Part shown: positions 27,220 through 37,598 of the stretch, in pieces
Layout: the number at the start of each line of letters is the position of its first letter
Numbering within the stretch: the first letter of the stretch is position 1
DNA from: Pseudomonadales bacterium
Lineage (GTDB): Bacteria > Pseudomonadota > Gammaproteobacteria > Pseudomonadales > Pseudohongiellaceae
Assembly: GCA_023268635.1 (NCBI GenBank)
Contig: JALQUB010000073.1
Coordinates: 1 to 58,401, forward strand
DNA length: 58,401 nt
Reading direction: 5' to 3'
Position numbers and translations under genes: made by a program
The notes under the pieces: generated by a model
Database searches by the model: none
What the model was told of the DNA's origin: nothing
The model's input: the letters and a program-made list of their open reading frames with translations, nothing else

Positions 27220-28679
27220 ATTCCTAACTCTTCCCATAATTCGTCGATGCGCTGCTTGACTTCATCGCTCATGGTGATGGGTGTTCCCCATTCGCGTTGA
27301 GTCTCACCCTCCATTTTATTGGTCGCATCCATTCCCATCTTCGAACCAAGGCCAGAAACTGGCGACGCGAAGTCGAGATAATCGATCGGCGTGTTTTCAA
27401 TGAGGACGGTGTCGCGCGCTGGATCCATTCGAGTCGTAATAGCCCAGATGACATCATCCCATTCACGGATGTTTAAATCGTCATCTACGACGATGACGAA
27501 TTTGGTGTACATGAACTGACGCAGGAATGACCAGATGCCCATCATCACGCGTTTTGCATGCCCGGGGTATTGCTTCTTCATGCTGACCACCGCGAGTCGA
27601 TACGAACAACCCTCTGGCGGTAAATAAAAATCTACGATCTCTGGAAATTGTTTCTGCAACAGTGGCACGAATACTTCATTGAGCGCGACGCCTAACATGG
27701 CCGGCTCGTCGGGTGGTCGTCCAGTGTAGGTAGAGTGATAAATTGGATCGCGGCGGTGCGTCATGCAGGTAACGGTGAAGACGGGAAATTCATCGACTTC
27801 ATTATAGTAGCCCGTGTGATCGCCATACGGTCCTTCAGCTGCCATTTCCCCCGGCTCGATATAACCCTCGAGCACAAATTCCGCACTTGCGGGAACTTGT
27901 AAATCATTGCTTCGCGATTTCACGACGTCGGTTTTGCTGCCACGCAATAAGCCGGCGAAGGCATACTCTGAAAGAGTGTCCGGCACCGGCGTGACTGTTG
28001 CCAGGATCGTCGCCGGGTCTGCGCCCAGAGCGATAGAAACGGGGAATCTCTCACCGGGATGTTGTTGTTGCCATTCACGGAAATCGAGTGCACCACCGCG
28101 GTGAGATAACCAACGCATAATGAGTTTATTGCGGCCGATGACTTGCATCCGATAGATGCCTAAATTTTGTCGACTCTTCTCCGGCCCGCGTGTGATCACG
28201 AGCGGCCATGTGACGAGGGGTGCGGCATCGCCGGGCCAGCAAGTCTGCACTGGAAGCATGCCAAGATCGACATCCTCGCCCTCGAGGATGACCTCTTGGC
28301 AGGCTCCGCTGCTGCGAACATTCGCAGGCATATTGAGGACGTTCTTGTAACTCGGCAGGCTCTGCCATAAATCTTTGAAACCACTAGGCGGTGTGGGCTC
28401 TTTCAGCATCGCCAGCAGTCTGCCTACATCGCGCAGCCCGTCGAGGTCTTCCTGACCCATGGCGAGTGCTATGCGACGCGTATTGCCGAACAAATTGGCG
28501 AGTAGAGGAATCTTCGAGCCCTTGGGATTCTCGAAGAGCAGTGCGGGACCACCAGCGCGTAGCGTGCGGTCACTGATCTCGGTGATTTCCAAATAGGGGT
28601 CTACTTCGACGCTAATGCGTTTGAGCTCGCCCTCTGCTTCGAGGAGGTCGATGAAGTCTCTGAGATCTTTGAACGCCAT
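27216..28679 (-). CDS. ubiD: 4-hydroxy-3-polyprenylbenzoate decarboxylase UbiD
   Basis: Removes the carboxyl group of the ubiquinone precursor using prenylated FMN made by UbiX. The 487 residues (497 in E. coli) include the UbiD hallmarks: [19 protein letters not shown], the [14 protein letters not shown] [11 protein letters not shown] segment, and the catalytic Glu-rich [19 protein letters not shown] region (E-R-E network). ATG 28679 gives the standard N-terminus. It follows rho by 16 bases on the same strand, a linkage also seen in Pseudomonas. Confidence 0.95.
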   Translation of the reverse strand: MAFKDLRDFIDLLEAEGELKRISVEVDPYLEITEISDRTLRAGGPALLFENPKGSKIPLLANLFGNTRRIALAMGQEDLDGLRDVGRLLAMLKEPTPPSGFKDLWQSLPSYKNVLNMPANVRSSGACQEVILEGEDVDLGMLPVQTCWPGDAAPLVTWPLVITRGPEKSRQNLGIYRMQVIGRNKLIMRWLSHRGGALDFREWQQQHPGERFPVSIALGADPATILATVTPVPDTLSEYAFAGLLRGSKTDVVKSRSNDLQVPASAEFVLEGYIEPGEMAAEGPYGDHTGYYNEVDEFPVFTVTCMTHRRDPIYHSTYTGRPPDEPAMLGVALNEVFVPLLQKQFPEIVDFYLPPEGCSYRLAVVSMKKQYPGHAKRVMMGIWSFLRQFMYTKFVIVVDDDLNIREWDDVIWAITTRMDPARDTVLIENTPIDYLDFASPVSGLGSKMGMDATNKMEGETQREWGTPITMSDEVKQRIDELWEELGI

Positions 28680-28695
28680 GTGATTTCGCGAGCGA

Positions 28696-29955
28696 TTATT
28701 TTCGCTTCATTGAGTTGAAGAATTCTTCGTTAGTTTTCGTATCCTTGAGCTTGTCGAGGATAAATTCTGTTGCCTGTACATCTTCCATAGAGCTGAGAAG
28801 TTTGCGCAGGATCCACATGCGCTGCAACTCTTCTTCGGTCGTGATGAGTTCTTCGCGGCGAGTGCCTGAGCGACGCACATTGATCGCAGGGTAGACTCGT
28901 TTCTCCGCGATCTTCCGATCGAGGTGGAGCTCCATATTACCCGTGCCCTTAAATTCTTCGTAGATAACTTCATCCATTTTCGAACCAGTTTCTACCAGCG
29001 CGGTGGCAATAATCGTCAGGCTTCCGCCTTCTTCAAGATTTCGTGCCGCACCGAAGAAGCGCTTAGGTCGTTCGAGTGCGTGGGCATCCACACCACCGGT
29101 CAATACTTTGCCTGAGCTTGGAATGATCGTGTTATAGGCTCGAGCAAGACGCGTGATTGAATCGAGAAGAATGACGACATCTTCTTTATGCTCAACGAGG
29201 CGCTTCGCTTTTTCGATCACCATCTCTGCGACCTGTACATGGCGAGCGGGAGGCTCGTCGAAGGTACTCGCAACTACTTCACCGCGCACAGAACGCTGCA
29301 TCTCTGTCACTTCTTCTGGTCGCTCGTCGATGAGTAGCACGATGAGACGGCACTCAGGATTGTTGCGCGTGATGGATTGAGCGATGTTTTGCAGGATAAG
29401 CGTCTTACCCGCCTTCGGTGGCGATACGATGAGTCCGCGTTGTCCCTTACCGATTGGTGCTACGAGGTCGATGACACGCGCACTGAGGTCTTCCGTGCTG
29501 CCATTACCCACCTGGAGTGTGAGGCGATCCTGCGGGAATAGTGGAGTAAGGTTTTCGAAGAGGATTTTGTTCTTGGAATTTTCTGAGCTAGAGAAGTTAA
29601 TCTCGTGGACTTTCAGTAGCGCGAAGTAGCGTTCACCGTCTTTCGGAGGCCGAATCTTGCCGGCGACCGTATCGCCTGTTCGAAGATTGAAACGGCGAAT
29701 CTGACTCGGCGAGACGTAGATATCATCTGGACCGGCAAGATAGGAAGAGTCTGCCGAGCGCAAGAACCCGAAGCCGTCTTGTAGAATTTCTAAGACGCCG
29801 TCGCCAGAAATATCCTCGCCATTTTTCGCATGCTTCTTGAGGATCGCGAAGATGATGTCTTGCTTACGAGTGCGTGACACATTTTCCAGGCCCATTTCGT
29901 GGGCAGTCTGGACGAGATTAGCGACGGGTTGCTGTTTGAGTTCGGTTAAGTTCAT
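28696..29955 (-). CDS. rho: Transcription termination factor Rho
   Basis: A 419-residue hexameric RNA helicase, the same length as E. coli Rho. Domains in order: N-terminal helical domain ([14 protein letters not shown]), cold-shock-like RNA-binding domain (about 50-120, [14 protein letters not shown] and [16 protein letters not shown]), Walker A SPPKAGKT near 178-185, Walker [17 protein letters not shown], and the [21 protein letters not shown]-loop region. It is preceded by a 412-base leader/intergenic stretch that may allow Rho autoregulation, as known in E. coli. Confidence 0.97.
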   Translation of the reverse strand: MNLTELKQQPVANLVQTAHEMGLENVSRTRKQDIIFAILKKHAKNGEDISGDGVLEILQDGFGFLRSADSSYLAGPDDIYVSPSQIRRFNLRTGDTVAGKIRPPKDGERYFALLKVHEINFSSSENSKNKILFENLTPLFPQDRLTLQVGNGSTEDLSARVIDLVAPIGKGQRGLIVSPPKAGKTLILQNIAQSITRNNPECRLIVLLIDERPEEVTEMQRSVRGEVVASTFDEPPARHVQVAEMVIEKAKRLVEHKEDVVILLDSITRLARAYNTIIPSSGKVLTGGVDAHALERPKRFFGAARNLEEGGSLTIIATALVETGSKMDEVIYEEFKGTGNMELHLDRKIAEKRVYPAINVRRSGTRREELITTEEELQRMWILRKLLSSMEDVQATEFILDKLKDTKTNEEFFNSMKRK

Positions 29956-30367
29956 GTTGAGTTGTCTTCTTTTTGATTGGATTCGGTTCTGCTGCGCCTA
30001 GATTAAACAGAGGCTGGGCTAGTCCAAGGGGATAAGTAATTGGAGGTTCGTGGCGGTGAAGGACACTTCTGTGTCTCGTTCCGTGTTCAATAATTAGTCT
30101 TTTTGTTCTATCAAGTTATCTTTAGCCAGTCTCGCTGATGCTCGGGCGCCTATTACCTGAAATCCTAAAGAAGGGCGGCGAACAGAAGCGAGGAGCAAAA
30201 ACTGGGGGTATTCGACCGAGTTGGTCAGCTAACAGCTTTCATCGGTCTAGCTCTTGGGAACTTTAATTCGGCTGAGAGGCGATTAAGGTCGAAATACAGG
30301 GCTAGGGAGAGTGGAGCTGCGATTTCCGCAGGGGCTAAGCCCTCGCAGAAATCGCATTAAACGCAAT
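29956..30367 (-). other. trxA-rho intergenic region (possible rho leader)
   Basis: 412 bases with no convincing gene. Just after trxA lies a long stem-loop (30319-30355, listed separately). A candidate minus-strand promoter reads TTGATA (30114-30109), 16 bases, TATTGA (30092-30087), with a weak -10. Downstream is a 15-codon GTG-started ORF (30066-30019) with no similarity to the E. coli rho leader peptide and no clear ribosome site. Rho genes are commonly autoregulated through their leader; that is inference here. Confidence 0.4.
30319..30355 (-). terminator. Strong stem-loop 3' of trxA
   Basis: On the transcript strand GCGATTTC opens and GAAATCGC closes a stem that continues inward through GC-rich pairs to a TTA loop, about 17 pairs with two wobbles and one A-C mismatch. 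It begins about 12 bases after the trxA stop. There is no U-tract after it, so it may be an mRNA-stabilising 3' hairpin or processing site rather than an intrinsic terminator. Confidence 0.5.
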
Positions 30368-30694
30368 TTATATTACGCTGTCAATAAACGCTGAAAGCTG
30401 AGATTTCGAGAGAGCTCCTACTTTCGTGCCGACTACTTCGCCGCCATTGAAGACGAGCAGTGAAGGGATGCCGCGAATACCATATTTAGGTGCTGTGGCG
30501 GTGTTGGCATCGACATCCATCTTGCAGACTTTGAGCTTGCCCGCGTAGTCGGTGCTGATTTCTTCGAGGACAGGCGCGATCATCTTGCAGGGGCCGCACC
30601 ATTCTGCCCAAAAATCCACGAGAACTGGGCCATCGGCCTGAAGAACATCTTGCTCGAAAGAGCTGTCTGAGATGTGAACGATAGCGTCGCTCAT
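30368..30694 (-). CDS. trxA: Thioredoxin TrxA
   Basis: A 108-residue cytoplasmic thioredoxin with the intact redox motif WCGPC (Cys33, Cys36), the [12 protein letters not shown] context, the cis-proline loop GIRGIPSL and the buried Asp in VDFWA. It reduces protein disulfides for ribonucleotide reductase, PAPS reductase and others. AAGGA lies seven bases before ATG 30694. Located upstream of rho, as in most Gammaproteobacteria. Confidence 0.97.
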   Translation of the reverse strand: MSDAIVHISDSSFEQDVLQADGPVLVDFWAEWCGPCKMIAPVLEEISTDYAGKLKVCKMDVDANTATAPKYGIRGIPSLLVFNGGEVVGTKVGALSKSQLSAFIDSVI

Positions 30695-30780
30695 AAGTGT
30701 TTCCTTAATTTAATTGGCTTGGAGGTATGATAAGGGCGCGGCGGCAAGATTCAAGTAGTCCTGTCAATCTAGTTAGTATT

Positions 30781-31797
<1,017 letters not shown>

Positions 31798-31914
31798 CTA
31801 CTCGCTCAAGATAAAGGCTAGAATAGACGAAGCTTAGCAGTCGCGCTGCGGAATTTGAATCAGAGACTTGCTCGGTGGTTGATGTAGCCGCTATTTCCAA
31901 ATCAGGGAAATGTT

Positions 31915-34050
31915 ATGAATCGACTCCAAATCATTATTTCCGCGCTTATCCTAGCTATCGTCGCGGCTTACTTTACCTTCGGTTTTGGTGATTACCTCAC
32001 ACTAGAATTCATTCAATCTAAGCTTTCTAGCCTACAGGAATATAGGCAGGAGAATTTCGCGCTCACAGCGGTTGTTTATTTCCTGGCATATGTGATCGCT
32101 ACGGGGATATCGATTCCGGGGGCAATCTTCCTTACCCTGCTTGGCGGGGCCATTTTCGGCTTCTGGTGGGGCCTACTGTTAGTCTCCTTCGCGAGCAGTA
32201 TTGGCGCGACAGGGACATTCCTAGCCTCCCGGTTGTTGTTACGAGATTGGGTGCAACGCCGATTCGCAGCCTATCTCGCACCGATCAACAAGGGCATGGA
32301 AGAAGATGGTGCGTTCTATCTCTTCAGCTTGCGCGTGGTGCCGATCGTGCCTTTCTTCGTCGTGAATTTGATCATGGGAGTGACCTCGTTGACCGTCCCG
32401 GCATATTACGTCGCAAGCCAACTGGGTATGCTGCTCTCGACAGCGGTTTATGTGAACGCGGGTTCCGAACTGGCACAAATTACGACATTGCGCGGACTCA
32501 TTTCTGCACCGATTCTACTTTCCTTCGCACTCCTCGCGGTTCTTCCCTTCTTGGCTAGAGGCTTGGTTCGAGTGCTCGAAAGGCGCAAGCGTCTGAGCGT
32601 GTTTAAGAAACCGAAGCGTTTCGATGCGAATGTGGTCGTTATCGGGGCGGGCTCCGCAGGTCTTGTGACTTCACTTATCGTCGCGGGCGCGAAGGCGAAG
32701 GTCGTTCTCGTTGAAAAGCATCGCATGGGTGGAGATTGCCTCTACACCGGCTGCGTGCCGAGTAAGTCGCTCATCCGCAGTGGTCGCATCATGTCTTATA
32801 TTCGACGAGCAGAAGAGTATGGCATTGTCGATGCAGCCGGTACCGTGGATTTTGCTCGAGTCATGCAGCGCGTTCGTTCGGTCATCGAAACGATTGAGCC
32901 GCATGATTCGCCTGAGCGCTATGCTGGGCTGGGTGTCGATTGTTTGAGTGGTAATGCTCGAGTGCTTTCACCCTATGAAGTCGACGTTGATGGCACGGTG
33001 ATTACCACCGAATCGATTGTCATCGCATCTGGTGCGAGACCCGTTGTCCCGCCGGTGCCGGGGCTCGATGCGATAGATTACCTGACCTCTGATTCAGTGT
33101 GGTCACTCACCGAACTACCGAAGCGTTTCCTCGTGGTAGGGGGTGGCGCGATTGGCTCCGAGCTTGCGCAAGCTTTCAGCTCTCTCGGGTCGAAGGTGAC
33201 GCAGGTGGATATGGCGCCGCGGATTCTGCCACGCGAGGATGAAGAGGTGTCTGCGATGGTGAGCGCCAGCTTTGCGAAGCAAGGCATAGACGTACTGACT
33301 GACCACAAAATGCTTAAGTTCGAAACCGTCGACGGTGAGCACTTCATGGAGGCGGAACATAAGGGTGAAGTCGTTCGTGTCTACTTCGACAAAGTTTTGC
33401 TAGCGATAGGTCGTCGTGCCAATGTGGAGGGTTTCGGTCTCGAAGAGCTAGGTATCGCGCTGACTCCACAGGGCACTATCGAGGTAAACGAATATTTACA
33501 GTCCAATTTCCCGAATATTTATGCCTGTGGCGACGTGGCTGGGCCTTACCAGTTCACCCACATGGCTTCCTATCAGGCATTTTTTGCAGCGGTGAACGCA
33601 TTACTAGGAGGCCTCTGGCGCTCGAAAGTGAATTACTCGGTGGTGCCGTGGGCGATATTCACAAATCCGGAAGTGGCGCGAGTAGGCCTGAATGAAGCTG
33701 AGGCGACGCAGCGAGGGATCGAGTTCGAAGTGACTCGTTACGAGATGGATCACCATGACCGCTCGTTGGCTGACGGCGAAGCTCACGGTTTTGTGAAAAT
33801 TTTAACTGTGCCGGGTAAGGATAAAATCCTTGGTGTGACCATTGTGGGTTATCACGCCGGCGAACAGATCGCCGAGTTTGTGTTTGCGATGACTCACGGC
33901 ATGGGTCTCAAGAGTATTTCTGCAGTCACGCATATTTACCCGACTCTCGGCGAGGGAAATAAATTCGCCGCGAATGCGTGGCGAAGCGCTCGACTGCCGA
34001 CGAAGTTTTTTCCTGCACTTCAGCGATTTTTCTCTTGGCGGCGCGGCTAG
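31915..34050 (+). CDS. VTT/TMEM64-domain fused to a MerA-like FAD disulfide oxidoreductase
   Basis: A 711-residue fusion. Residues 1-225 are membrane-embedded and match the DedA/TVP38-TMEM64 (VTT) family (ATGISIPGAIFLTLLGGAIF, FSLRVVPIVPFFVVNLIMG). From about 238 a complete class I flavoprotein disulfide reductase follows: FAD motif VVVIGAGSAGL, redox cysteines Cys275 and Cys280 in GGDCLYTGCVPSKS, NAD(P) motif VVGGGAIGSELAQ, ACGDVAG, and a dimerisation domain ending with the active-site His in VTHIYPTLGEG. The N-terminal HMA domain and C-terminal cysteine pair of mercuric reductase are missing, so mercury reduction is not indicated. The physiological disulfide or quinone substrate is unknown. 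Confidence 0.88.
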   Translation: MNRLQIIISALILAIVAAYFTFGFGDYLTLEFIQSKLSSLQEYRQENFALTAVVYFLAYVIATGISIPGAIFLTLLGGAIFGFWWGLLLVSFASSIGATGTFLASRLLLRDWVQRRFAAYLAPINKGMEEDGAFYLFSLRVVPIVPFFVVNLIMGVTSLTVPAYYVASQLGMLLSTAVYVNAGSELAQITTLRGLISAPILLSFALLAVLPFLARGLVRVLERRKRLSVFKKPKRFDANVVVIGAGSAGLVTSLIVAGAKAKVVLVEKHRMGGDCLYTGCVPSKSLIRSGRIMSYIRRAEEYGIVDAAGTVDFARVMQRVRSVIETIEPHDSPERYAGLGVDCLSGNARVLSPYEVDVDGTVITTESIVIASGARPVVPPVPGLDAIDYLTSDSVWSLTELPKRFLVVGGGAIGSELAQAFSSLGSKVTQVDMAPRILPREDEEVSAMVSASFAKQGIDVLTDHKMLKFETVDGEHFMEAEHKGEVVRVYFDKVLLAIGRRANVEGFGLEELGIALTPQGTIEVNEYLQSNFPNIYACGDVAGPYQFTHMASYQAFFAAVNALLGGLWRSKVNYSVVPWAIFTNPEVARVGLNEAEATQRGIEFEVTRYEMDHHDRSLADGEAHGFVKILTVPGKDKILGVTIVGYHAGEQIAEFVFAMTHGMGLKSISAVTHIYPTLGEGNKFAANAWRSARLPTKFFPALQRFFSWRRG

Positions 34051-34073
34051 CTAGCTGCACCGCCGAGGCTGGC

Positions 34074-34583
34074 CTAGGCCTCTGTTCTGCGGAATGCCAT
34101 GAAGAGGCAAAGTGAGAACAAGCCCGTGTAGGCGATGAGCGCCATTTGCGGAATAGAGAAAATTCCGAAGAGACGGAACACGACTTCTGCGCAATTGCCA
34201 TCCCCCTTCAACAGGAAATTGAGAGTCTCGATGAAGGGGAAGTTATCCATAATATAGGTGAGGCCAGGTCCGCAGGCTGGCACTTCGTCCTCGGGCAGGT
34301 GTTGTAACCAGATTTGGCGGATTGAGAAATAGCTGCCGAACACGCACATCGAGGCGGCGATTAGCGAGTAGAGTCTGCGGGTCGTGGCTTCCGGATTATG
34401 GATAGCCGCAGCTAAACACACGAAGCCGCAGAGAATGAAAAAGACGCGCTGCGTGATACAGAGGCCACACGGCGACAATAGCATCACATGCTCCATATAG
34501 AGAGCGATGGCGATAGTAATTACGGTGGCGAAAAAGATGCCGAAATTTAAAACGCGATTGCTCGGCAGCGTTAGCTTGTTCAT
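34074..34583 (-). CDS. dsbB: Disulfide bond formation protein DsbB
   Basis: A 169-residue inner-membrane quinone reductase that reoxidises DsbA. Four TM helices are visible with two periplasmic cysteine pairs: Cys39/Cys42 in SPCGLC after TM1 and Cys104/Cys131 (VPACGPG and GNCAEV) in the second loop, the spacing expected of DsbB. It is convergent with the VTT-oxidoreductase fusion, 23 bases away, and 29 bases downstream of gshA on the same strand. A DsbA/FrnE-like protein is encoded elsewhere in this window, but that one lacks a signal peptide and is not its partner. Confidence 0.93.
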   Translation of the reverse strand: MNKLTLPSNRVLNFGIFFATVITIAIALYMEHVMLLSPCGLCITQRVFFILCGFVCLAAAIHNPEATTRRLYSLIAASMCVFGSYFSIRQIWLQHLPEDEVPACGPGLTYIMDNFPFIETLNFLLKGDGNCAEVVFRLFGIFSIPQMALIAYTGLFSLCLFMAFRRTEA

Positions 34584-34612
34584 GTCTTGCTCCTACTTTT
34601 GATGCATTAATA

Positions 34613-36319
34613 TCAGCTCGCATTCCATTCGGCAAGAAAGGTGCCGAAGTCCGGCTGTGGCTCCGCCTCTATCTCAGCCTGTCGTTGCAGGGAGTCTAGC
34701 GCAGCCTGGGTAAACATGGCCTCATCCTCGGCAGACAAGTTGGAGCCGTCTAGTAATTTGTCGCGTTGCTGTTGCGAGAGTTGCAGCGCTAAGCCGAAGA
34801 ATGAGAGTCCCTCTTCTTGCATCATTTTCAGCATGCGTCCCGATGGGGTGAGAGAAGGATCGTGTAACTTCGCGATTTGTGACTCTAGCGCTTGCGCGTA
34901 AAGATTGTCACCGTCATCGATCGAATCCAGCAGCTTCGCCGCATGGCTGAGCGATGCCAAGAGTTCTAATCCCCACGCGTGCATATTGCGAGGCTTTCCT
35001 GCGTCATTTAAAACGAGGTCAGGGTCTCGGCCCTGCTCGACGACGCGCGTGAGGTTGTCGGCGACTTCAAAAAACTCCGCCTTGTGACATTCTGTACTAG
35101 GCGCGAGTAGGCAATGCACGAGGAAGGTATCTAAAAAGCGGACCTGCTCCGCGTCGATTCCTAAGGGCAGGAACGGATTGAGGTCTAAGGCCCGGACTTC
35201 GACGTATTCGATGCCGCCTTCAATGAGCGCGGCGAGAGGTCGCTGTCCAGGTTTGGTATTCCGTTTAGGCCGGATGGTGCTGTAGAACTCATTCTCGAGC
35301 TGCAGGAGGTTACTGTTGATTTGACGAGGTTCACCGTTGGGACCCGGGCCGATTTTCTCGTATTCCGGATACGGGGTATGCATGGCTTTATCCAGGCACT
35401 CCACATACGTGTTTAGCTCGTTGTAACAGACGAAAAGCGACTTCTGCGCCTCGCTCTTGTATCCAAGATTGCCCATACGCAGACAAGTGGCATAGGGAAG
35501 ATACAGGCTATTCTCATCGAGTTCCTGCAATGAGTGTTCACGGCCGCGGACGAAACTTTTACACGCCGCGGGTGAGGCGCCGAACAGATAGACAAGCAGC
35601 CAGGAATAGCGGTGGAAGTTGCGGATGAGGTGTAAATATTGATCGCTACGGAAATCTTGGAGCGGATCGGTATTGCCGCAATGCGCTTGATAGTGAGGCC
35701 AAAAACTTTCGGGCATCGAGAAATTATAATGAATGCCCGCGATCGTCTGCATGACCTTGCCGTAGCGATTGCTTAGGCCGTCTCGGTAGAGGGTTTTCAG
35801 CTTGCCGACGTTCGACGTCCCGAATAAGGCGACGGGGATTTCATCTTCACCGCCCAGTGCACAGGGCATGCTGGAGACCCAGAGCATTTCCTGATTGTCT
35901 AGATTTTTGAGGCTGAATCGGTGAATGCCTTCGAGCATGCCTAGGCAGTCCTCGATGCGGTCGTAGGCCGGCGTGATGAACTCAAGCAACGACTCAGAAA
36001 AATCAGTCGTTATGTAAGGGTTGGTCAAGGTGGAGCCGAGAGCGGTGGGGTGGGGAGTTTGCGAAAGCACCCCGGCCGGACTGACCCGCAAGCTTTCTTT
36101 CTCGATGCCGCGGACGACGCCGCCCCAGCTGAGATCGAATTTCGACAAGCCGTAGAACGTTAGAGACTGCTCTAAGTTGGGTGATTGGATGGAAAGAGAA
36201 TCGTTTGACTTCGCGCTTATGGTCTTTGCAGCTGTGCTACTCAAGGCAATTCCATCCGTGCAGTTAGTGGGCGAGCTTGGTGAGTAGTGACACGGTAGCC
36301 TTGCCCCGAAGTCAGGCAT
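34613..36319 (-). CDS. gshA: Glutamate-cysteine ligase GshA
   Basis: ATP-dependent first step of glutathione synthesis. The C-terminal 520 residues match the proteobacterial GshA type: GIEKESLRVSPAG, HPTALGSTLTNPYITTDFSE-like start region, GIHYNFSMPESFW, EFYSTIRPKR and YVEVRALDLNPF. The frame from ATG 36319 gives 568 residues, about 45 more than usual, and no ribosome site precedes it. A TTG at 36244 with GGA nearby, giving 543 residues, may be the real start. It shares a strand with dsbB, hslR and yrfG. Confidence 0.92.
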   Translation of the reverse strand: MPDFGARLPCHYSPSSPTNCTDGIALSSTAAKTISAKSNDSLSIQSPNLEQSLTFYGLSKFDLSWGGVVRGIEKESLRVSPAGVLSQTPHPTALGSTLTNPYITTDFSESLLEFITPAYDRIEDCLGMLEGIHRFSLKNLDNQEMLWVSSMPCALGGEDEIPVALFGTSNVGKLKTLYRDGLSNRYGKVMQTIAGIHYNFSMPESFWPHYQAHCGNTDPLQDFRSDQYLHLIRNFHRYSWLLVYLFGASPAACKSFVRGREHSLQELDENSLYLPYATCLRMGNLGYKSEAQKSLFVCYNELNTYVECLDKAMHTPYPEYEKIGPGPNGEPRQINSNLLQLENEFYSTIRPKRNTKPGQRPLAALIEGGIEYVEVRALDLNPFLPLGIDAEQVRFLDTFLVHCLLAPSTECHKAEFFEVADNLTRVVEQGRDPDLVLNDAGKPRNMHAWGLELLASLSHAAKLLDSIDDGDNLYAQALESQIAKLHDPSLTPSGRMLKMMQEEGLSFFGLALQLSQQQRDKLLDGSNLSAEDEAMFTQAALDSLQRQAEIEAEPQPDFGTFLAEWNAS

Positions 36320-36380
36320 TATCGCAAAGAACTACAAGATGCGCTAACCACTTGTTCTACTGATGATGCGGATTAAGTAC

Positions 36381-36791
36381 TTACTCGATTTGCTTGAATC
36401 GATGGATTAATCGGCGGTCGCGCTTGTTGGGTTTGCTTGGGGTCATCAGCTTGGGCTGACTCTTCCGCTGCTCTGCTAGGTCTTCGCGCAGCTTGATGCT
36501 TTCGGCGGTCTCGTCATACAGGAGTTGCGCCTCGGGTGCTCCTCGCCGTTGCTCGGATAAGGCACGAACTACCACCGTGCGCTCATCGAATCCTTGTCGG
36601 AGACGCACCTCAGCTCCTACCTCAATTTCCTTGGCGGGTTTCGCACGATTGCCATCGCACTGGACTTTACCGCCTTCGATAGCCTGCTTCGCAAGGCTGC
36701 GAGTCTTATAAAAACGAGCAGCCCAGAGCCATTTGTCTAAGCGGAGTCGCGTTTGCGAGCCGTCTTTGTTGTTTTGTTGTTGCTTCGCCAT
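36381..36791 (-). CDS. hslR: Heat shock protein 15 HslR (S4 domain)
   Basis: A 136-residue basic RNA-binding protein. The S4 domain occupies about residues 14-75 (RLRLDKWLWAARFYKTRSLA, GGKVQCDGNRAKPAKEIEVG), followed by a basic C-terminal tail (KPNKRDRRLIHRFKQ). Hsp15 binds the 50S subunit carrying a stalled nascent chain. It lies 28 bases downstream of yrfG, the same neighbour as in E. coli. Confidence 0.93.
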   Translation of the reverse strand: MAKQQQNNKDGSQTRLRLDKWLWAARFYKTRSLAKQAIEGGKVQCDGNRAKPAKEIEVGAEVRLRQGFDERTVVVRALSEQRRGAPEAQLLYDETAESIKLREDLAEQRKSQPKLMTPSKPNKRDRRLIHRFKQIE

Positions 36792-36819
36792 TAGTTGGCA
36801 CTATCCCTTAATGCGAATG

Positions 36820-37497
36820 TTATGAGGCCTCAGGATCACGGTGACGTGATGGCATGATATCGCCGAAATCATGCACTTGCGCAAATTCAGCGGGTTCTAG
36901 CCCTGGGCGTTCGCTGTCCGGCTGATGAATGGCGAATAAATGGCCGATCCCTTCGCGTCGTGCCTGACGCAATACGGGCAATGAATCGTCGAACAGCAAA
37001 GTCCTTTCAGGGTCGAAGGCTTCTAATATTTGCAGGCGCCCCCAAAAACCCTCGTTTTCTTTGGCGAGGTCGAGTTGGTGAGAGCTGATGCGCTGGTGGA
37101 AGAATTCGGCGATCGAGGTATGCTGCATTTTCAAATCGAGACTATGTGGGTGTGCATTGGTCACGAGAAGTACGCGTTTGCCGAGCGAATTTAGTTCTGA
37201 GAGCAATGCTTCGACATTAGGCCGCACTTGAATTTTGTTTGTTATAGTTTGCTTGAGACTAGTGATATCGATACCGAGCGTGTCGCGCCAATAATCGAGG
37301 CAATACCAATCGAGGGTGCCATAGACCTGTTCTGAGGTTGTGGTCACTATATGCATCGCTTCGTCATGTTCGAGCGAATTTTGTTTGGCGTAGGTACGCG
37401 GGAGTAGGGTCTGCCAAAAATAACTGTCAAAATGCAGATCCAGAAGCGTGCCATCCATGTCGAACATGACGGTGTCGATTTCTTTCCAAGGTGGCAT
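36820..37497 (-). CDS. yrfG: HAD-family GMP/IMP nucleotidase YrfG-like
   Basis: A 225-residue HAD phosphatase. Motif I is FDMDGTLLDLHFD with the nucleophile Asp and acid/base Asp, motif II is LLVTNAHP, and motif IV is LLFDDSLPVL. A helical cap follows motif I. E. coli YrfG hydrolyses GMP and IMP; synteny with hslR supports that assignment over a generic HAD call. In Pseudomonas nudE lies between this gene and cysQ, but here the gap to cysQ is only about 100 bases and nudE is missing. Confidence 0.88.
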   Translation of the reverse strand: MPPWKEIDTVMFDMDGTLLDLHFDSYFWQTLLPRTYAKQNSLEHDEAMHIVTTTSEQVYGTLDWYCLDYWRDTLGIDITSLKQTITNKIQVRPNVEALLSELNSLGKRVLLVTNAHPHSLDLKMQHTSIAEFFHQRISSHQLDLAKENEGFWGRLQILEAFDPERTLLFDDSLPVLRQARREGIGHLFAIHQPDSERPGLEPAEFAQVHDFGDIMPSRHRDPEAS

Positions 37498-37598
37498 GGA
37501 GTCTCCGTAGCTCGATTCGAGTATTTTTGAGCTTACCGCGGAATGTGAGTGGTTTCTACGCGCTTAGGCGCAATAATTGATTGAGAAAGGGGCGGTAC

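Noticed and set aside
30019..30066. Rho leader peptide
   Set aside because: A 15-codon GTG-started frame without ribosome site or similarity to known leaders; chance cannot be excluded.
31915..34050. Mercuric reductase
   Set aside because: No HMA domain and no C-terminal vicinal cysteine pair; only the general disulfide reductase core is shared.
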